Origin: an uncultured Bacilli bacterium
GTDB taxonomy: Bacteria > Bacillota_I > Bacilli_A > RF39 > UBA660
Direction of reading: 5' to 3'
Assembly (NCBI GenBank): GCA_934095865.1
Contig: CAKOKU010000006.1
Coordinates: 1-64,000 of the forward strand
Length of the DNA: 64,000 nucleotides
Shown here: piece after piece, positions 9,357 to 17,905 of the stretch
How the letters are laid out: every line of letters starts with the position of its first letter
Position numbering within the stretch: position 1 is the stretch's first letter
Position numbers and translations under genes: made by a program
Notes under the pieces: generated by a model
Told to the model about the DNA's origin: nothing
Databases searched by the model: none
What the model saw: the letters and a program-made list of their open reading frames with translations, nothing else

Positions 9357-9924
9357 TTTTATCTTCCTTTTCTATTTTTTTCTTTGTATGCTTTTCATAA
9401 ACACTTTTTAAATATTTAGAATTAATTGTTTCTTTTTCACCATTTGCCCCTAAGTATTCTAATACTTCAGTAATAAACCCTTGAATTTTGCGATTCACCA
9501 TGGCTGCATCTCTTGTTTTATTCCAATAATAATATGCTGACATATTTGTATATTTTTTCCCTTGATAAGTTTTTGACGCTGCAATCATATCACAAATCAT
9601 CTCAACTGCATATTTATAAGGAATAACGGGAGCCTTTAGGGGAGCTGCATAATCGAACCAATATTCATGATGGTGCTTATTTCTTCCTTTATGATGCAAC
9701 CACGCCATCGAATAACCTTTATCTTTTTTTGCATTGATTATTGGTGAATACTTTCCCTTAGCATAATACTTAACTCCTTCAAAAAATTCAACAGGACTAT
9801 ATTTGGATAAATCATGTACAAACCCTTGCCACGGAATACCAGCCTTACAACATAAAATAAAAACTTTAAAGCGATGAAGATTAACTGTGTGTAAATGTCC
9901 AAAGAAATTTAAAAAGTATTTCAT
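9337..9924 (-). CDS. DUF5662 family protein
   Basis: A 195-residue cytoplasmic protein. The conserved run HDLSKYSPVEFFEGVKYY followed by KDKGYSMAWLHHKGRN and HHHEYWFDY marks DUF5662, a family common in gut Bacillota and in phages. The many conserved histidines (HDLSKYSP, LHHKGRNKHHHEYW) suggest a metal-binding HD-like site, but no activity is established. It is the first gene of the minus-strand trio. Length matches the family's usual 160-200 residues, with a lysine-rich C-terminal extension. Family identity is from recalled motif, function unknown. Confidence 0.75.
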   Translation of the reverse strand: MKYFLNFFGHLHTVNLHRFKVFILCCKAGIPWQGFVHDLSKYSPVEFFEGVKYYAKGKYSPIINAKKDKGYSMAWLHHKGRNKHHHEYWFDYAAPLKAPVIPYKYAVEMICDMIAASKTYQGKKYTNMSAYYYWNKTRDAAMVNRKIQGFITEVLEYLGANGEKETINSKYLKSVYEKHTKKKIEKEDKNEKNSK

Positions 9925-10073
9925 GCGCTAATTCCTTTCAATATCTTTATTATAGCATTTCTGTTTTAAAGTGTAAATTAATGATGAAATATAACTTAGG
10001 AAAGTTTTTTAGACGATTTACATATAAATGTATAAATTCACATAAATTTCATATAATAAAAAGGAAAATATAG

Positions 10074-10079
10074 TATAAT
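10074..10079 (+). promoter_or_regulatory. -10 box of ytxH-like gene
   Basis: A perfect TATAAT lies 34 bases before the start codon, in TATAGTATAAT. No good -35 is seen 17 bases upstream. Confidence 0.45.
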
Positions 10080-10112
10080 TAAATTATATTAATAGAAAAG
10101 AGGATATTAATT

Positions 10113-10517
10113 ATGAAGAAAAAAACTGTTGCCACTTTAGTTGGCGGTATGGCTGCCGGTGCTGCCCTTGGTGTATTACTTGCTCCTAAATCAGGAAAAG
10201 AAACTAGAGCTGATTTAATGGCAGCCTTTGATGATTTTATGAAGAAAGTAAAAGATATTGATTCTGATGATGTAAAGAAATATGTTGATAAAAATATCAA
10301 AAAAATCAAAAAAGAACTTGACGATTTAAGTATGGAAAAAGTCGGTAAAATTGCCAAAAAGAAAGCTAATGAAATTGAACGTTCTATGGCGGACTTGGTA
10401 GACTATGTTAAAGAAAAGGGGACTCCAGTTTTAGAAGAAGCTGTTGAATCTTTAAGACAAAAGGCTATTGAAGTAACAAATATGGCTATTAATAAATTAG
10501 AACAAAAAGAAGACTAA
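10113..10517 (+). CDS. YtxH-like general stress/envelope protein
   Basis: A 134-residue protein. The N-terminal hydrophobic, glycine/alanine-rich stretch (VATLVGGMAAGAALGVLLAP, residues 5-24) followed by KSGKETRADL is the signature of YtxH-like proteins (Gas vesicle/YtxH fold). The rest is a lysine-rich amphipathic helix. In B. subtilis ytxH is a SigB stress gene, but its function is unknown. It stands alone, with a TATAAT box 34 bases upstream, an AAAGAGGA ribosome-binding site, and a structured terminator after it. Confidence 0.8.
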   Translation: MKKKTVATLVGGMAAGAALGVLLAPKSGKETRADLMAAFDDFMKKVKDIDSDDVKKYVDKNIKKIKKELDDLSMEKVGKIAKKKANEIERSMADLVDYVKEKGTPVLEEAVESLRQKAIEVTNMAINKLEQKED

Positions 10518-10542
10518 AATAATTACTTTAAAAATATTAATT

Positions 10543-10616
10543 AAAAAATCCCAGTTGGATAATTTAAGATGCAATCGTTATTAGTAGGCATCGAACTTCC
10601 AATTGGGTTTTATTTT
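10543..10616 (+). terminator. compound hairpin terminator after ytxH-like gene
   Basis: CCCAGTTGGA (10550-10559) pairs with TCCAATTGGG (10598-10607) with one G-U pair. Inside it GATGC (10568-10572) pairs with GCATC (10588-10592). TTTTATTTTT follows on the plus strand, and AAAAAA before it would serve the minus strand too. The nested form is longer than a plain terminator. Confidence 0.65.
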
Positions 10617-10756
10617 TGGCAAAAATCACTTAAAGATCTAGAAAGCTATGTCCATGATTACTTTTCTTAATAAAAAATTGTCAGAGAGAATCAAAAATAA
10701 TAGCTTAGAAACATTAAAATATAAAAATATAATACTTTAAAAGTGAAGATTAAAAA

Positions 10757-10782
10757 GAAAAAAACTTCGCCAAGGAAGTTTT
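10757..10782 (-). terminator. terminator of rubrerythrin gene
   Basis: AAAACTTC (10761-10768) and GAAGTTTT (10775-10782) make an 8-bp stem with loop GCCAAG. On the minus strand it ends in a long T run. It lies six bases after the stop codon. Confidence 0.8.
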
Positions 10783-10788
10783 AAAATC

Positions 10789-11328
10789 TTAATAATTTTC
10801 TTTTTTAATTTCAAAGAAACTTTGTGGATGATTACATACTGGGCATACTTCTGGAGCATATTTACCAATTACAATATGTCCACAGTTACGACATTGCCAA
10901 ATTCTATCACCATCACTAGAGAATACAACGCCGCCTTCAATATTAGCAATAAGTTTACGGTATCTTTCTTCATGATGACGTTCGATTTCCCCAACGGCTT
11001 CAAATTTTTTAGCTAATTCTAAAAAACCTTCTTCGCGAGCTGTTTGGGCAAATTCTTGGTACATATCAGTCCATTCATAATTTTCTCCATTAGCAGCATC
11101 TTCTAAATTTTCTAAAGTTGTTGGAATCTTACCATCGTGTAGTTCTTTAAACCACATTTTAGCATGTTCTTTTTCATTATTAGCAGTTTCTTCAAAGATT
11201 TCAGCGTATTGTTCATATCCTTCTTTTTTAGCTTTTGAAGCATAGAAAGTATATTTATTTCTTGCTTGTGATTCGCCAGCAAATGCTTTAAGTAAATTTT
11301 GTTCAGTTTTACTTCCTTTTAGTTCCAT
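10789..11328 (-). CDS. rbr: rubrerythrin
   Basis: A 179-residue rubrerythrin. A ferritin-like di-iron four-helix domain (about 1-135) carries conserved glutamates (for example FAGESQARNKY and ANNEKEHAKMW). It is followed by a rubredoxin-like iron site with C146, C149, C162 and C165 (CRNCGH, CPVCNH). Rubrerythrin reduces hydrogen peroxide with electrons from NAD(P)H via rubredoxin-type partners, and is typical of anaerobes. ATG 11328 was chosen because AGAGGAG sits just upstream; the ATG at 11346 contains that box inside the coding part. A structured RNA with its own terminator lies upstream on the same strand. Confidence 0.95.
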   Translation of the reverse strand: MELKGSKTEQNLLKAFAGESQARNKYTFYASKAKKEGYEQYAEIFEETANNEKEHAKMWFKELHDGKIPTTLENLEDAANGENYEWTDMYQEFAQTAREEGFLELAKKFEAVGEIERHHEERYRKLIANIEGGVVFSSDGDRIWQCRNCGHIVIGKYAPEVCPVCNHPQSFFEIKKENY

Positions 11329-11426
11329 GTTAACTCCTCTTTTCAAGTAATCGTTTTTGATTACAAAATTAGTATATCAAAATAAAAAAAATATTCAAGA
11401 ATTTTAGCCATTCTATAAATTTCTTA

Positions 11427-11450
11427 TAAAAAAAGAGCCAAAAGCTCTTA
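11427..11450 (-). terminator. terminator ending the structured RNA upstream of rubrerythrin
   Basis: AAGAGC (11433-11438) and GCTCTT (11444-11449) form a 6-bp stem around CAAAA. Read on the minus strand it ends in seven T. It lies between the structured element at 11453-11536 and the rubrerythrin start. Confidence 0.75.
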
Positions 11451-11452
11451 AA

Positions 11453-11536
11453 TTCACTAAGGCGCAAGGAAATGGTTCAAAAGATAAATAGTTAGGTGTT
11501 CTTTTGAATCAAGATTTCGGAATTTTCCTTGCTCTT
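11453..11536 (-). ncRNA. structured RNA, small RNA or leader upstream of rubrerythrin
   Basis: Two nested 9-bp stems are perfect: 11464-11472 with 11524-11532 (GCAAGGAAA / TTTCCTTGC) and 11476-11484 with 11500-11508 (TTCAAAAGA / TCTTTTGAA). An asymmetric internal loop (3 nt and 15 nt) separates them. An intrinsic terminator follows on the minus strand, about 100 bases before the rubrerythrin start. It could be a free small RNA or a terminating leader that controls rubrerythrin. I could not match it to 6S, SRP, tmRNA, RNase P or a known riboswitch consensus. Confidence 0.5.
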
Positions 11537-11749
11537 ATAATCTATCATATTAATATATAAATTACAATAGCTTATGTATAAATTCTTTGTAAATATTTAC
11601 TAAACTTTTAATTTTTATAAAAAATAATTTTAAATTTTCATTTTTTTAAGCTTTCCGTGGCTTTTTCCTTTTTTTATTAAATATTTACAAAAAAGATAAT
11701 TAGCTTTTCATTTTTAAGAAAATACCTTATAATGAAGACGGTGATATTA
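11537..11749. other. AT-rich region upstream of fmt
   Basis: No coding region is seen. A TATAAT at 11728-11733 is a candidate plus-strand -10 for fmt, with a weak -35 (TTTTCA). The left part would hold the minus-strand promoter of the structured RNA; a TATGAT-like box is visible on that strand near 11545-11550. Confidence 0.45.
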
Positions 11750-12676
11750 ATGAAAGACTTACGCGTTATATTTATGGGAACTCCTGATTTTGCAGTTCCC
11801 GTTTTAGAAAGTTTAATTAAAAATACTAATGTTATAATGGTTGTTTCTCAACCTAATAAACAAGTAGGGCGTCATAAAATTTTAACAGATACTCCCGTTG
11901 CGGCGACCGCCAAAAAGTACAATATTCCTATTTTTCAACCTGTTAAAATAAGAAATGATTATGAAGAAATAATTAAAGCTAATCCAGATATTATTATTAC
12001 TTGTGCCTATGGGCAAATTATCCCTAAAATTCTTTTAGACACACCACGTCTTGGCTGTATCAATGTTCATGCCTCTCTTTTACCATATCTTCGTGGTGGA
12101 GCACCTCTTCATCATGCTATTATAGATGGTTATCAAAAAACTGGTGTAACTATTATGTATATGGATGAAAAAATGGATACTGGTGATATCATTAGCGCGG
12201 TAGAGTACCAAATTAAACCTAGTGATACTGTTGGTGATATTCATGATAATCTAATGACATTAGCCCCCAAACTTCTAATTGAAACTTTACCAAGTATTAT
12301 AGAAGGAACAAATAATCGTCAAAAACAAGATAATACCATTGCAACTTATGCCTATAACGTCACAAGAGAAGATGAGCATCTTGATTTTACTAAATCTGGT
12401 GTCGAACTAGAGCGTCAAGTTCGAGGCTTAAATCCATGGCCTCTTGCTAACTTTAAATTAAATGGCGAAGAAATAAAAGTTTTAGCCGGTTACTTTGTAA
12501 AGGGAAACTCAAAAATAAAACAAATTGAAGTGACTAAAAATACATTAGCAATCGGTTGTCAAGATGGTTGGTACTATATAATTGAATTAAAACCAAGTGG
12601 TAAAAAAGCTATGCCAGTCAAGGCTTATTTAAATGGGGTATCAAAAGATCAAATAATAAAGATGCAAGTAGAGTAG
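11750..12676 (+). CDS. fmt: methionyl-tRNA formyltransferase
   Basis: A 308-residue enzyme that formylates initiator Met-tRNA with 10-formyl-tetrahydrofolate. The N-terminal formyltransferase domain holds the catalytic trio N105, H107 and D143 (CINVHASLLPYLRGGAPL and MDEKMDTGDI), equal to N106/H108/D144 in E. coli. The C-terminal OB-like domain (about 205-308) has QVRGLNPWPLANFKLNGEEI. ATG 11750 was chosen because GGTGAT lies before it and MKDLRVIFMGTPDFAVP matches the family N-terminus; the ATG at 11732 has no ribosome-binding site. The usual neighbours def, priA and rsmB are not here; a glycosyltransferase follows by 13 bases. Confidence 0.96.
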   Translation: MKDLRVIFMGTPDFAVPVLESLIKNTNVIMVVSQPNKQVGRHKILTDTPVAATAKKYNIPIFQPVKIRNDYEEIIKANPDIIITCAYGQIIPKILLDTPRLGCINVHASLLPYLRGGAPLHHAIIDGYQKTGVTIMYMDEKMDTGDIISAVEYQIKPSDTVGDIHDNLMTLAPKLLIETLPSIIEGTNNRQKQDNTIATYAYNVTREDEHLDFTKSGVELERQVRGLNPWPLANFKLNGEEIKVLAGYFVKGNSKIKQIEVTKNTLAIGCQDGWYYIIELKPSGKKAMPVKAYLNGVSKDQIIKMQVE

Positions 12677-12689
12677 GAGGGCCTTTAAA

Positions 12690-13535
12690 ATGACAGGAAT
12701 GATAATAATTAATTATAATGATTTTATAACCACTAAACGCCTTTTAGATAACGTCAAAAACTATAAATGTTTAACAGAAATTGTTGTCGTTGATAATAAA
12801 AGTACTGACGATTCTTTACATCAGTTACAAAAATTAGCTAGTAAGAAGATAACAATCATTGATAGTGGCGCTAATAAAGGGTATAGTTACGCTCTAAACG
12901 TTGGGTGTAAATATTTAATCGAAAAATACCAAGAACTTAATATCATTATTTCCAATAGTGACATCATAATTGATAGTGAAGAAGATATTAAAGAACTTGT
13001 AAGCCATCTAAACAGTAAGTGTGTTGTTGTTGGGCCAACTATCATTCAAAATAATGAAGTTAGCCGTGGTTTTAAAGTACCAACTGTCTGGCAAGATATT
13101 AAACAAAATATTGTTTATTTTGGCAAAAAGGTTTTGGCAAGAGAATTAAGCTATCCTAATGAATATTATCATAAAGACATAAGTAAAGTAGATACTGTTT
13201 CTGGATGCTTCTTTCTAATTAGCAGTAAACACGTTGTTGATATGGGATATTTTGATGAAAATGTCTTTTTGTACTATGAAGAAAATATCATGGGAGTTAA
13301 AACTAAAAGATTGAATAAAAATATTATTGTTTGCAATAACGTCGACGTCGTTCATGACCATTCAGTATCAATAGATAAAAGTCTTAAACGTATTAAAAAA
13401 TATGATGCCCTAAAAAGAAGCCAAGCCTACTTTGAAAAAACTTATAATAAAGCTGGCAAATTTAGCATGTTCCTGTTATACCTAACTAGATATCTTACTA
13501 GAATACTTTTATTGATAAAATACAGTATTGACTAA
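12690..13535 (+). CDS. family 2 glycosyltransferase
   Basis: A 281-residue GT-A fold enzyme. MIIINYNDFITTKRLL and EIVVVDNKSTDDSL are the nucleotide-binding start of GT2 enzymes. ISNSDIIID takes the place of the DxD-like acceptor. FDENVFLYYEENIMGVKTK resembles the FDE.FFLY.ED motif of rhamnosyltransferase-like GT2 proteins. There is a weakly hydrophobic, basic C-terminus (FSMFLLYLTRYLTRILLLI) that could touch the membrane. It probably adds a sugar to a surface glycan or to a surface protein; the donor is unknown. It follows fmt by 13 bases with a strong AGGAGG box, so the two are probably co-transcribed. Confidence 0.85.
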   Translation: MTGMIIINYNDFITTKRLLDNVKNYKCLTEIVVVDNKSTDDSLHQLQKLASKKITIIDSGANKGYSYALNVGCKYLIEKYQELNIIISNSDIIIDSEEDIKELVSHLNSKCVVVGPTIIQNNEVSRGFKVPTVWQDIKQNIVYFGKKVLARELSYPNEYYHKDISKVDTVSGCFFLISSKHVVDMGYFDENVFLYYEENIMGVKTKRLNKNIIVCNNVDVVHDHSVSIDKSLKRIKKYDALKRSQAYFEKTYNKAGKFSMFLLYLTRYLTRILLLIKYSID

Positions 13536-13594
13536 AAATAATATAAATACATTACAAAAGAAAAAAATAATAAATTTAGAAAGGACTCTCTAAT

Positions 13595-14725
13595 ATGAAA
13601 GAAGAAATATTAAAAAATATCAAAGAAACAATGTACTTTGACTCTAACTTAGGACCAAACGCTTGTAAAAATAAAGAGGCTATAAGATTAAAAGAAGAAA
13701 AAGAATATTACCGTCCTCCTTTTTTTCACGATGCTGACCGTATCATTTATTCACTTGCCTATACAAGATACATGAATAAAACGCAAGTATTTACCTCATC
13801 AGGTAATGATAATGTTGCAACGCGAGCTGTTCATGTTCAATTAACTAGCAAAATCGGGCGAACAATTGGTCGAGCTTTGGGTTTAAACGAAGATTTAATC
13901 GAAGCCGCCAGCCTCGGTCATGATATTGGTCATACGCCTTTCGGTCATGTTGGGGAATCAATCTTAAATGATATCTCTTTAAAAGTAGGAGAAGGTTATT
14001 TTAATCATAATATTCAAAGCGTTCGGAAATTAGAATTTATTGAAAATCATGGTGTTGGCCTTAACCTAACCATGCAAGTTGTTGACGCTATAATGTGCCA
14101 CAACGGCGAATTAGAGCTAGAGTGCTACCGACCTAAGAAAAAAACTTATGAAGAAGTTTTAGAAGAATATAAAAGTACATATCAAGATAAAAATGCTAAT
14201 ACCAGCCTTATTCCCTGTACTTTAGAAGGGTGTGTAGTAAGAATTAGTGACATAATTTCCTACCTTGGCCGTGATATTGAAGATGCCTTAAGACTACATA
14301 TTCTATCTAAAGAAGAATTAGATATTGATGTTTTTAGAAAAGTAGGCAAAACCAATCGTGAGATAGTAAATTACTTTATTGAAGATATCATCTTAAACAG
14401 TTATGGCAAAGACTATATTAAAATGAGTAAAGAAGCTTTTAATAACCTTAGTCAAATTAAAAAATTTAATTATGAACATATTTATGCTAAAGCTAGTACT
14501 AAAGAAGAAAGACAAATCTGGAAACACATGATAGAAACAGTTTTTGCTAAATGTTTAGAAGACTTAAAACAAAATGGAGAAGAAAGCCATGTCTACATTT
14601 ATTTTTATAAGTACATGAATGAAGAATATAAGAAAAACACTTCTAAAGAACGAGTTGTAATCGATTATATTTCAGGGATGACAGATAATTTTCTAATAAA
14701 AGAATACGAATTTTTTAATAAATAA
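13595..14725 (+). CDS. dGTPase-like HD-domain dNTP triphosphohydrolase
   Basis: A 376-residue protein of the Dgt/HD family, which splits dNTPs to nucleoside and triphosphate. DADRIIYSLAYTRYMNKTQVF matches the family opening (R...R..KTQVF). The metal site is formed by H80, H109, D110 and D219 (AVH; GHDIGHTPFGHVGE; RISDIISYLGRDIEDAL). H113 and H118 are the usual active-site histidines. The C-terminal part is shorter than in E. coli Dgt, as in type-2 Gram-positive homologues. An AGAAAGGA ribosome-binding site precedes it. Substrate preference cannot be read. Confidence 0.88.
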   Translation: MKEEILKNIKETMYFDSNLGPNACKNKEAIRLKEEKEYYRPPFFHDADRIIYSLAYTRYMNKTQVFTSSGNDNVATRAVHVQLTSKIGRTIGRALGLNEDLIEAASLGHDIGHTPFGHVGESILNDISLKVGEGYFNHNIQSVRKLEFIENHGVGLNLTMQVVDAIMCHNGELELECYRPKKKTYEEVLEEYKSTYQDKNANTSLIPCTLEGCVVRISDIISYLGRDIEDALRLHILSKEELDIDVFRKVGKTNREIVNYFIEDIILNSYGKDYIKMSKEAFNNLSQIKKFNYEHIYAKASTKEERQIWKHMIETVFAKCLEDLKQNGEESHVYIYFYKYMNEEYKKNTSKERVVIDYISGMTDNFLIKEYEFFNK

Positions 14726-14772
14726 TTAATCATTATATAATAAAGGAAATTTACAAGAAATTTATTATTAAT

Positions 14773-14801
14773 TTGACTTTTATTATATTTAATAAGATAA
14801 T
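14773..14801 (+). promoter_or_regulatory. SigA-type promoter of the propeller-M16 gene group
   Basis: TTGACT (14773-14778), a 17-base spacer and GATAAT (14796-14801) lie 20 bases before the GTG start at 14821. Confidence 0.65.
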
Positions 14802-14820
14802 ATAAACAGAGGTGTAAAAC

Positions 14821-16578
14821 GTGAAAAAGAAAGAAAAAAATTTAACGATAACCCAAGAAGAAATAGAAAGTAATCACTTAATAAAATCAACTAAATCATA
14901 TTTAATTGTATTTAGTATCTTATTTTTATCAATATTTTTGCTTTTAATTGGTAGTTTATTTAGAACTAATGTTAATCCTGACTATCCAATTGTATTTAGA
15001 GATGCCAACAACCATCTTTTAGTAATAACTAAGAATCGCGATTTAAATAACATTGATAAAATTGATGATGCTGATATAGTGTATGCTAACGAAGATATTA
15101 GATATATTCTGTATACTGATAATAAGAATCTTTATTTACTAGATACAACTAGTACTGATAATAAGAAAATATTAACTAATAATGCTAAGACTTATGGCTT
15201 TAGTAGTGATGATAAATATGTTTATTATATAGAAAATAATAATGATTTATACGTTTATAATCGTAAAAGTTCCTCATCATATTTAATTGATAGTAACGTT
15301 ACTAAATTACTAGATGTATCTTTAAGTTATGTTATCTATGAAAAAGACAATGCGCTTTTAGTAAAAGACATTGATTCAGGCAGTGTTGATACCGTAAGTA
15401 AATCATATGAAGACATCATTTTGAGTAAAGATGGTAAAAAAATGCTTTATTCTACTTTAAATAATGATGAAACCTTAAATTATTATGTTTATAATTTTAA
15501 TACTTTTGCCAATGATAGAATATTATTAAATATTGTTGAACTATTAACTTATAATGCTAACTTTACAAAGTTCATGTATACCACTAAAACCGAAGATACC
15601 ATAAATATTTATAATAATATTAAAGATAGCTTAGCTACCAGTGATAAAAAATTTAGTCCCTTATCAGAAGATACTCCTGGTGTAACCGCTGAAGAATTAA
15701 AAGCTAATCAAGAAGAAGCCAAATTAGTAGAAATCCGTAACGCTATGCGTGATTATGCTAAAAACTATACTGTATCTGCTTATGATATTTACTATCAAAA
15801 TAATCAAACCAAAACCTTGTTAGCAAGTAGTTTAAATCAAGTATACTTAAATGACATAACTGATCATAAATTAATTTATACAAAGATGAATTGGGATAAC
15901 ACCTTTGACTTAGCAAGCTATACTTCTTTAGACCAATTCAAAGAAGACATAGAAAAAAATAAAGAAAATGGCCTATATTTCCAAGTAGATACCAACACTC
16001 CTTCATTAATTAAAGATAGTGTAAAAGATGATATTGAAGTAACATTCTTAAGTGGAGATGGCATTTACTTTAAAGAAGATACTAATCTTTACTTTGCGAA
16101 AGTAAGTTCTAAAACGGCCGCTGAAGCTAAATTGGTTAAAGAAAACGTTAATAGTAGTATTAAAAAGTCTAGTGCAGAAGTTGGTCTTGTTTATCTAGTA
16201 AAAGAAAATGATAGTAACACTCTAGAATATGTTAAAAATGGTAAAAGTTCAGTTATAAGTAATAATGTCAATGAAGACTCTTTAGTAATTAGTGAAAATA
16301 AAGATAGCATTTATTACATAAAAGACTATGAAAATTATCAAGGCAAATTAATGATATACAATGGTATTATCAACATGACTATATCAGAAGGTGTTAACTC
16401 ATTCCTTTATATAAATGATAGCTTAATGTATGCCACTAAAAATTATGATGAAAATAGTAAAACTTGTGATTTATACCGTTTAAATAATAATAAATTAGTT
16501 CTAGTCTATAAAGGACTACTTAAATGGTATAATCCCGTTGAAACAGAAAAACTTCAGGAAAGAAATAAAAACTCCTAG
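14821..16578 (+). CDS. membrane-anchored propeller-like extracellular protein, unknown function
   Basis: A 585-residue protein. A single span (about residues 27-48) leaves a short cytoplasmic N-terminus and a large outer part. That part shows repeated strand patterns of the kind ilYtdnknLYLLdt, VYYIENNNDLYVYNRKS and kmLYSTLNNDETLNYYVYNF, similar to TolB/DUF5050 beta-propeller blades. Residues about 270-345 form a charged helical insert (EELKANQEEAKLVEIRNAM). It may bind a sugar or peptide or sense cell-wall state, but that is a guess. The GTG start has an AGAGGTG box. The two M16 protease-like genes follow by 55 bases, so they may share a transcript. Confidence 0.75.
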   Translation: MKKKEKNLTITQEEIESNHLIKSTKSYLIVFSILFLSIFLLLIGSLFRTNVNPDYPIVFRDANNHLLVITKNRDLNNIDKIDDADIVYANEDIRYILYTDNKNLYLLDTTSTDNKKILTNNAKTYGFSSDDKYVYYIENNNDLYVYNRKSSSSYLIDSNVTKLLDVSLSYVIYEKDNALLVKDIDSGSVDTVSKSYEDIILSKDGKKMLYSTLNNDETLNYYVYNFNTFANDRILLNIVELLTYNANFTKFMYTTKTEDTINIYNNIKDSLATSDKKFSPLSEDTPGVTAEELKANQEEAKLVEIRNAMRDYAKNYTVSAYDIYYQNNQTKTLLASSLNQVYLNDITDHKLIYTKMNWDNTFDLASYTSLDQFKEDIEKNKENGLYFQVDTNTPSLIKDSVKDDIEVTFLSGDGIYFKEDTNLYFAKVSSKTAAEAKLVKENVNSSIKKSSAEVGLVYLVKENDSNTLEYVKNGKSSVISNNVNEDSLVISENKDSIYYIKDYENYQGKLMIYNGIINMTISEGVNSFLYINDSLMYATKNYDENSKTCDLYRLNNNKLVLVYKGLLKWYNPVETEKLQERNKNS

Positions 16579-16633
16579 TTTTAAAGTTTAATAATTAAAA
16601 AAACAACCATAATACTTATTAGGAGGCTAATCT

Positions 16634-17905
16634 ATGGAATACAAAAATTTTAAACATCAATCATATAATTTATATACAATAAAAACTGACAAGTTTCGTA
16701 CTTGCCACATGGAAGTTATTTTTCGTCATAAATTAGAAAAAGAAGAAGTAACCATTGCCAACGTTTTACGTCGTTACTTGGGCTATACTTCCAAAAAATA
16801 CAATAAACGTAAATTAGTAGTAGAAGCATTAGAAGACTTATATGATGCTTCCTTTTATACCGCCTCATCAAGAGTAGGCAACAGCATTTTTATTAGCTTT
16901 ATTTTAGACATATTAGACCCTGTATTCTGTGATAAAGGATACTTAGATCAAGCTTTAAAATTACCATTTGAATTTATTTTTAACCCTAATTTTACTAACG
17001 AAGCTGCCGATGAAAAATTATTTAGTGTTATCACTAATCTAACAAAAAGAGATATAAAAAGTTTAAAAGAACGTCCAGCTAGTTATGCTTTTAAAAGAGC
17101 TTTTCAAACAATGGATGAAAATAGTCCTTGTAGTATAAACATAAATGGTGATTTAAAAGACTTAGCGCTTATAACCAAAGAAGATATTTACAAATACTAC
17201 AATAGATTATTAAAAGATTACGTTTGTGATATCTATGTTATTGGTAATCTTGATATGGATAATGTAGATAAGATTATAGCAAAAGAATATATTAATGATT
17301 CAAAAGCTAAAGATAACTGCTCATTCGAAGTAAAGAATAAGAATGTTCGTAAGGCAACAGATATAGAGGAAGACGGTGAATATGAACAATCATCATTAAT
17401 AATGTTATTTAATGCAGATACCTTTACAGATAAAGAAAAGAATTATACAATTCATTACTTCAATTCTATTTTCGGTAATGGGTCTTTATCTAATAAATTA
17501 AATCAATATTTACGCGAAGAAAACGGTATGTGCTATTCGACATATAGTATGTATCAAAAATTAGATAATACTTTAGCAGTTTATGCGGGTATTGACCGTG
17601 AAAATAAAGATAAATGTGTAGAATTAGTCAAAAAAGCCTTAAAGGAAATGCAAAAAGGTGAATTTAAAGAAGAAGAAATTGATTATGCTAGAGAAACATT
17701 AACTAATCAGTTAAAATCAAGTTTAGATATTCAAACTAGTGTTTTAGATAATTATGTATTCCATAATCTAATTGATGCACCAACCCTACAAACTCGCCTA
17801 CAAAACATCGGCGATGTTACCAAAGAAGAAATAGTAGCTTTAGCTAAAAAAATTAATCTAAGTACTGTTTACTTATTAGGAGGCATTAATGCTAAAGAAA
17901 ATTGA
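16634..17905 (+). CDS. M16-family protein, YmfF-like, without catalytic motif
   Basis: A 423-residue protein of the insulinase/M16 fold. The zinc motif HxxEH is missing from the N-terminal domain. It keeps the YmfF-type pattern KYNKRKLVVEALEDLYDASF and the C-terminal domain stretch FNSIFGNGSLSNKLNQYLRE. In YmfF/YmfH-like and AlbE/AlbF pairs, the inactive partner builds the chamber with the active one. It overlaps the active partner by 17 bases, so the two are made together. An AGGAGG box precedes ATG 16634. Substrate unknown. Confidence 0.85.
   Translation: MEYKNFKHQSYNLYTIKTDKFRTCHMEVIFRHKLEKEEVTIANVLRRYLGYTSKKYNKRKLVVEALEDLYDASFYTASSRVGNSIFISFILDILDPVFCDKGYLDQALKLPFEFIFNPNFTNEAADEKLFSVITNLTKRDIKSLKERPASYAFKRAFQTMDENSPCSININGDLKDLALITKEDIYKYYNRLLKDYVCDIYVIGNLDMDNVDKIIAKEYINDSKAKDNCSFEVKNKNVRKATDIEEDGEYEQSSLIMLFNADTFTDKEKNYTIHYFNSIFGNGSLSNKLNQYLREENGMCYSTYSMYQKLDNTLAVYAGIDRENKDKCVELVKKALKEMQKGEFKEEEIDYARETLTNQLKSSLDIQTSVLDNYVFHNLIDAPTLQTRLQNIGDVTKEEIVALAKKINLSTVYLLGGINAKEN

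Noticed and set aside
10543..10616. T-box or riboswitch reading of the nested hairpin
   Set aside because: There is no T-box sequence and no gene directly downstream on the plus strand. Position right after a stop codon fits a terminator.
11453..11536. Identification of the structured RNA as 6S, SRP, tmRNA or RNase P
   Set aside because: It is too short for tmRNA, RNase P and 6S, and lacks the GGAA-loop helix expected of SRP RNA.
16634..17905. First M16 gene as a decayed pseudogene because HxxEH is missing
   Set aside because: Full length, no stops, and the loss is normal for the chamber-forming partner in such pairs.
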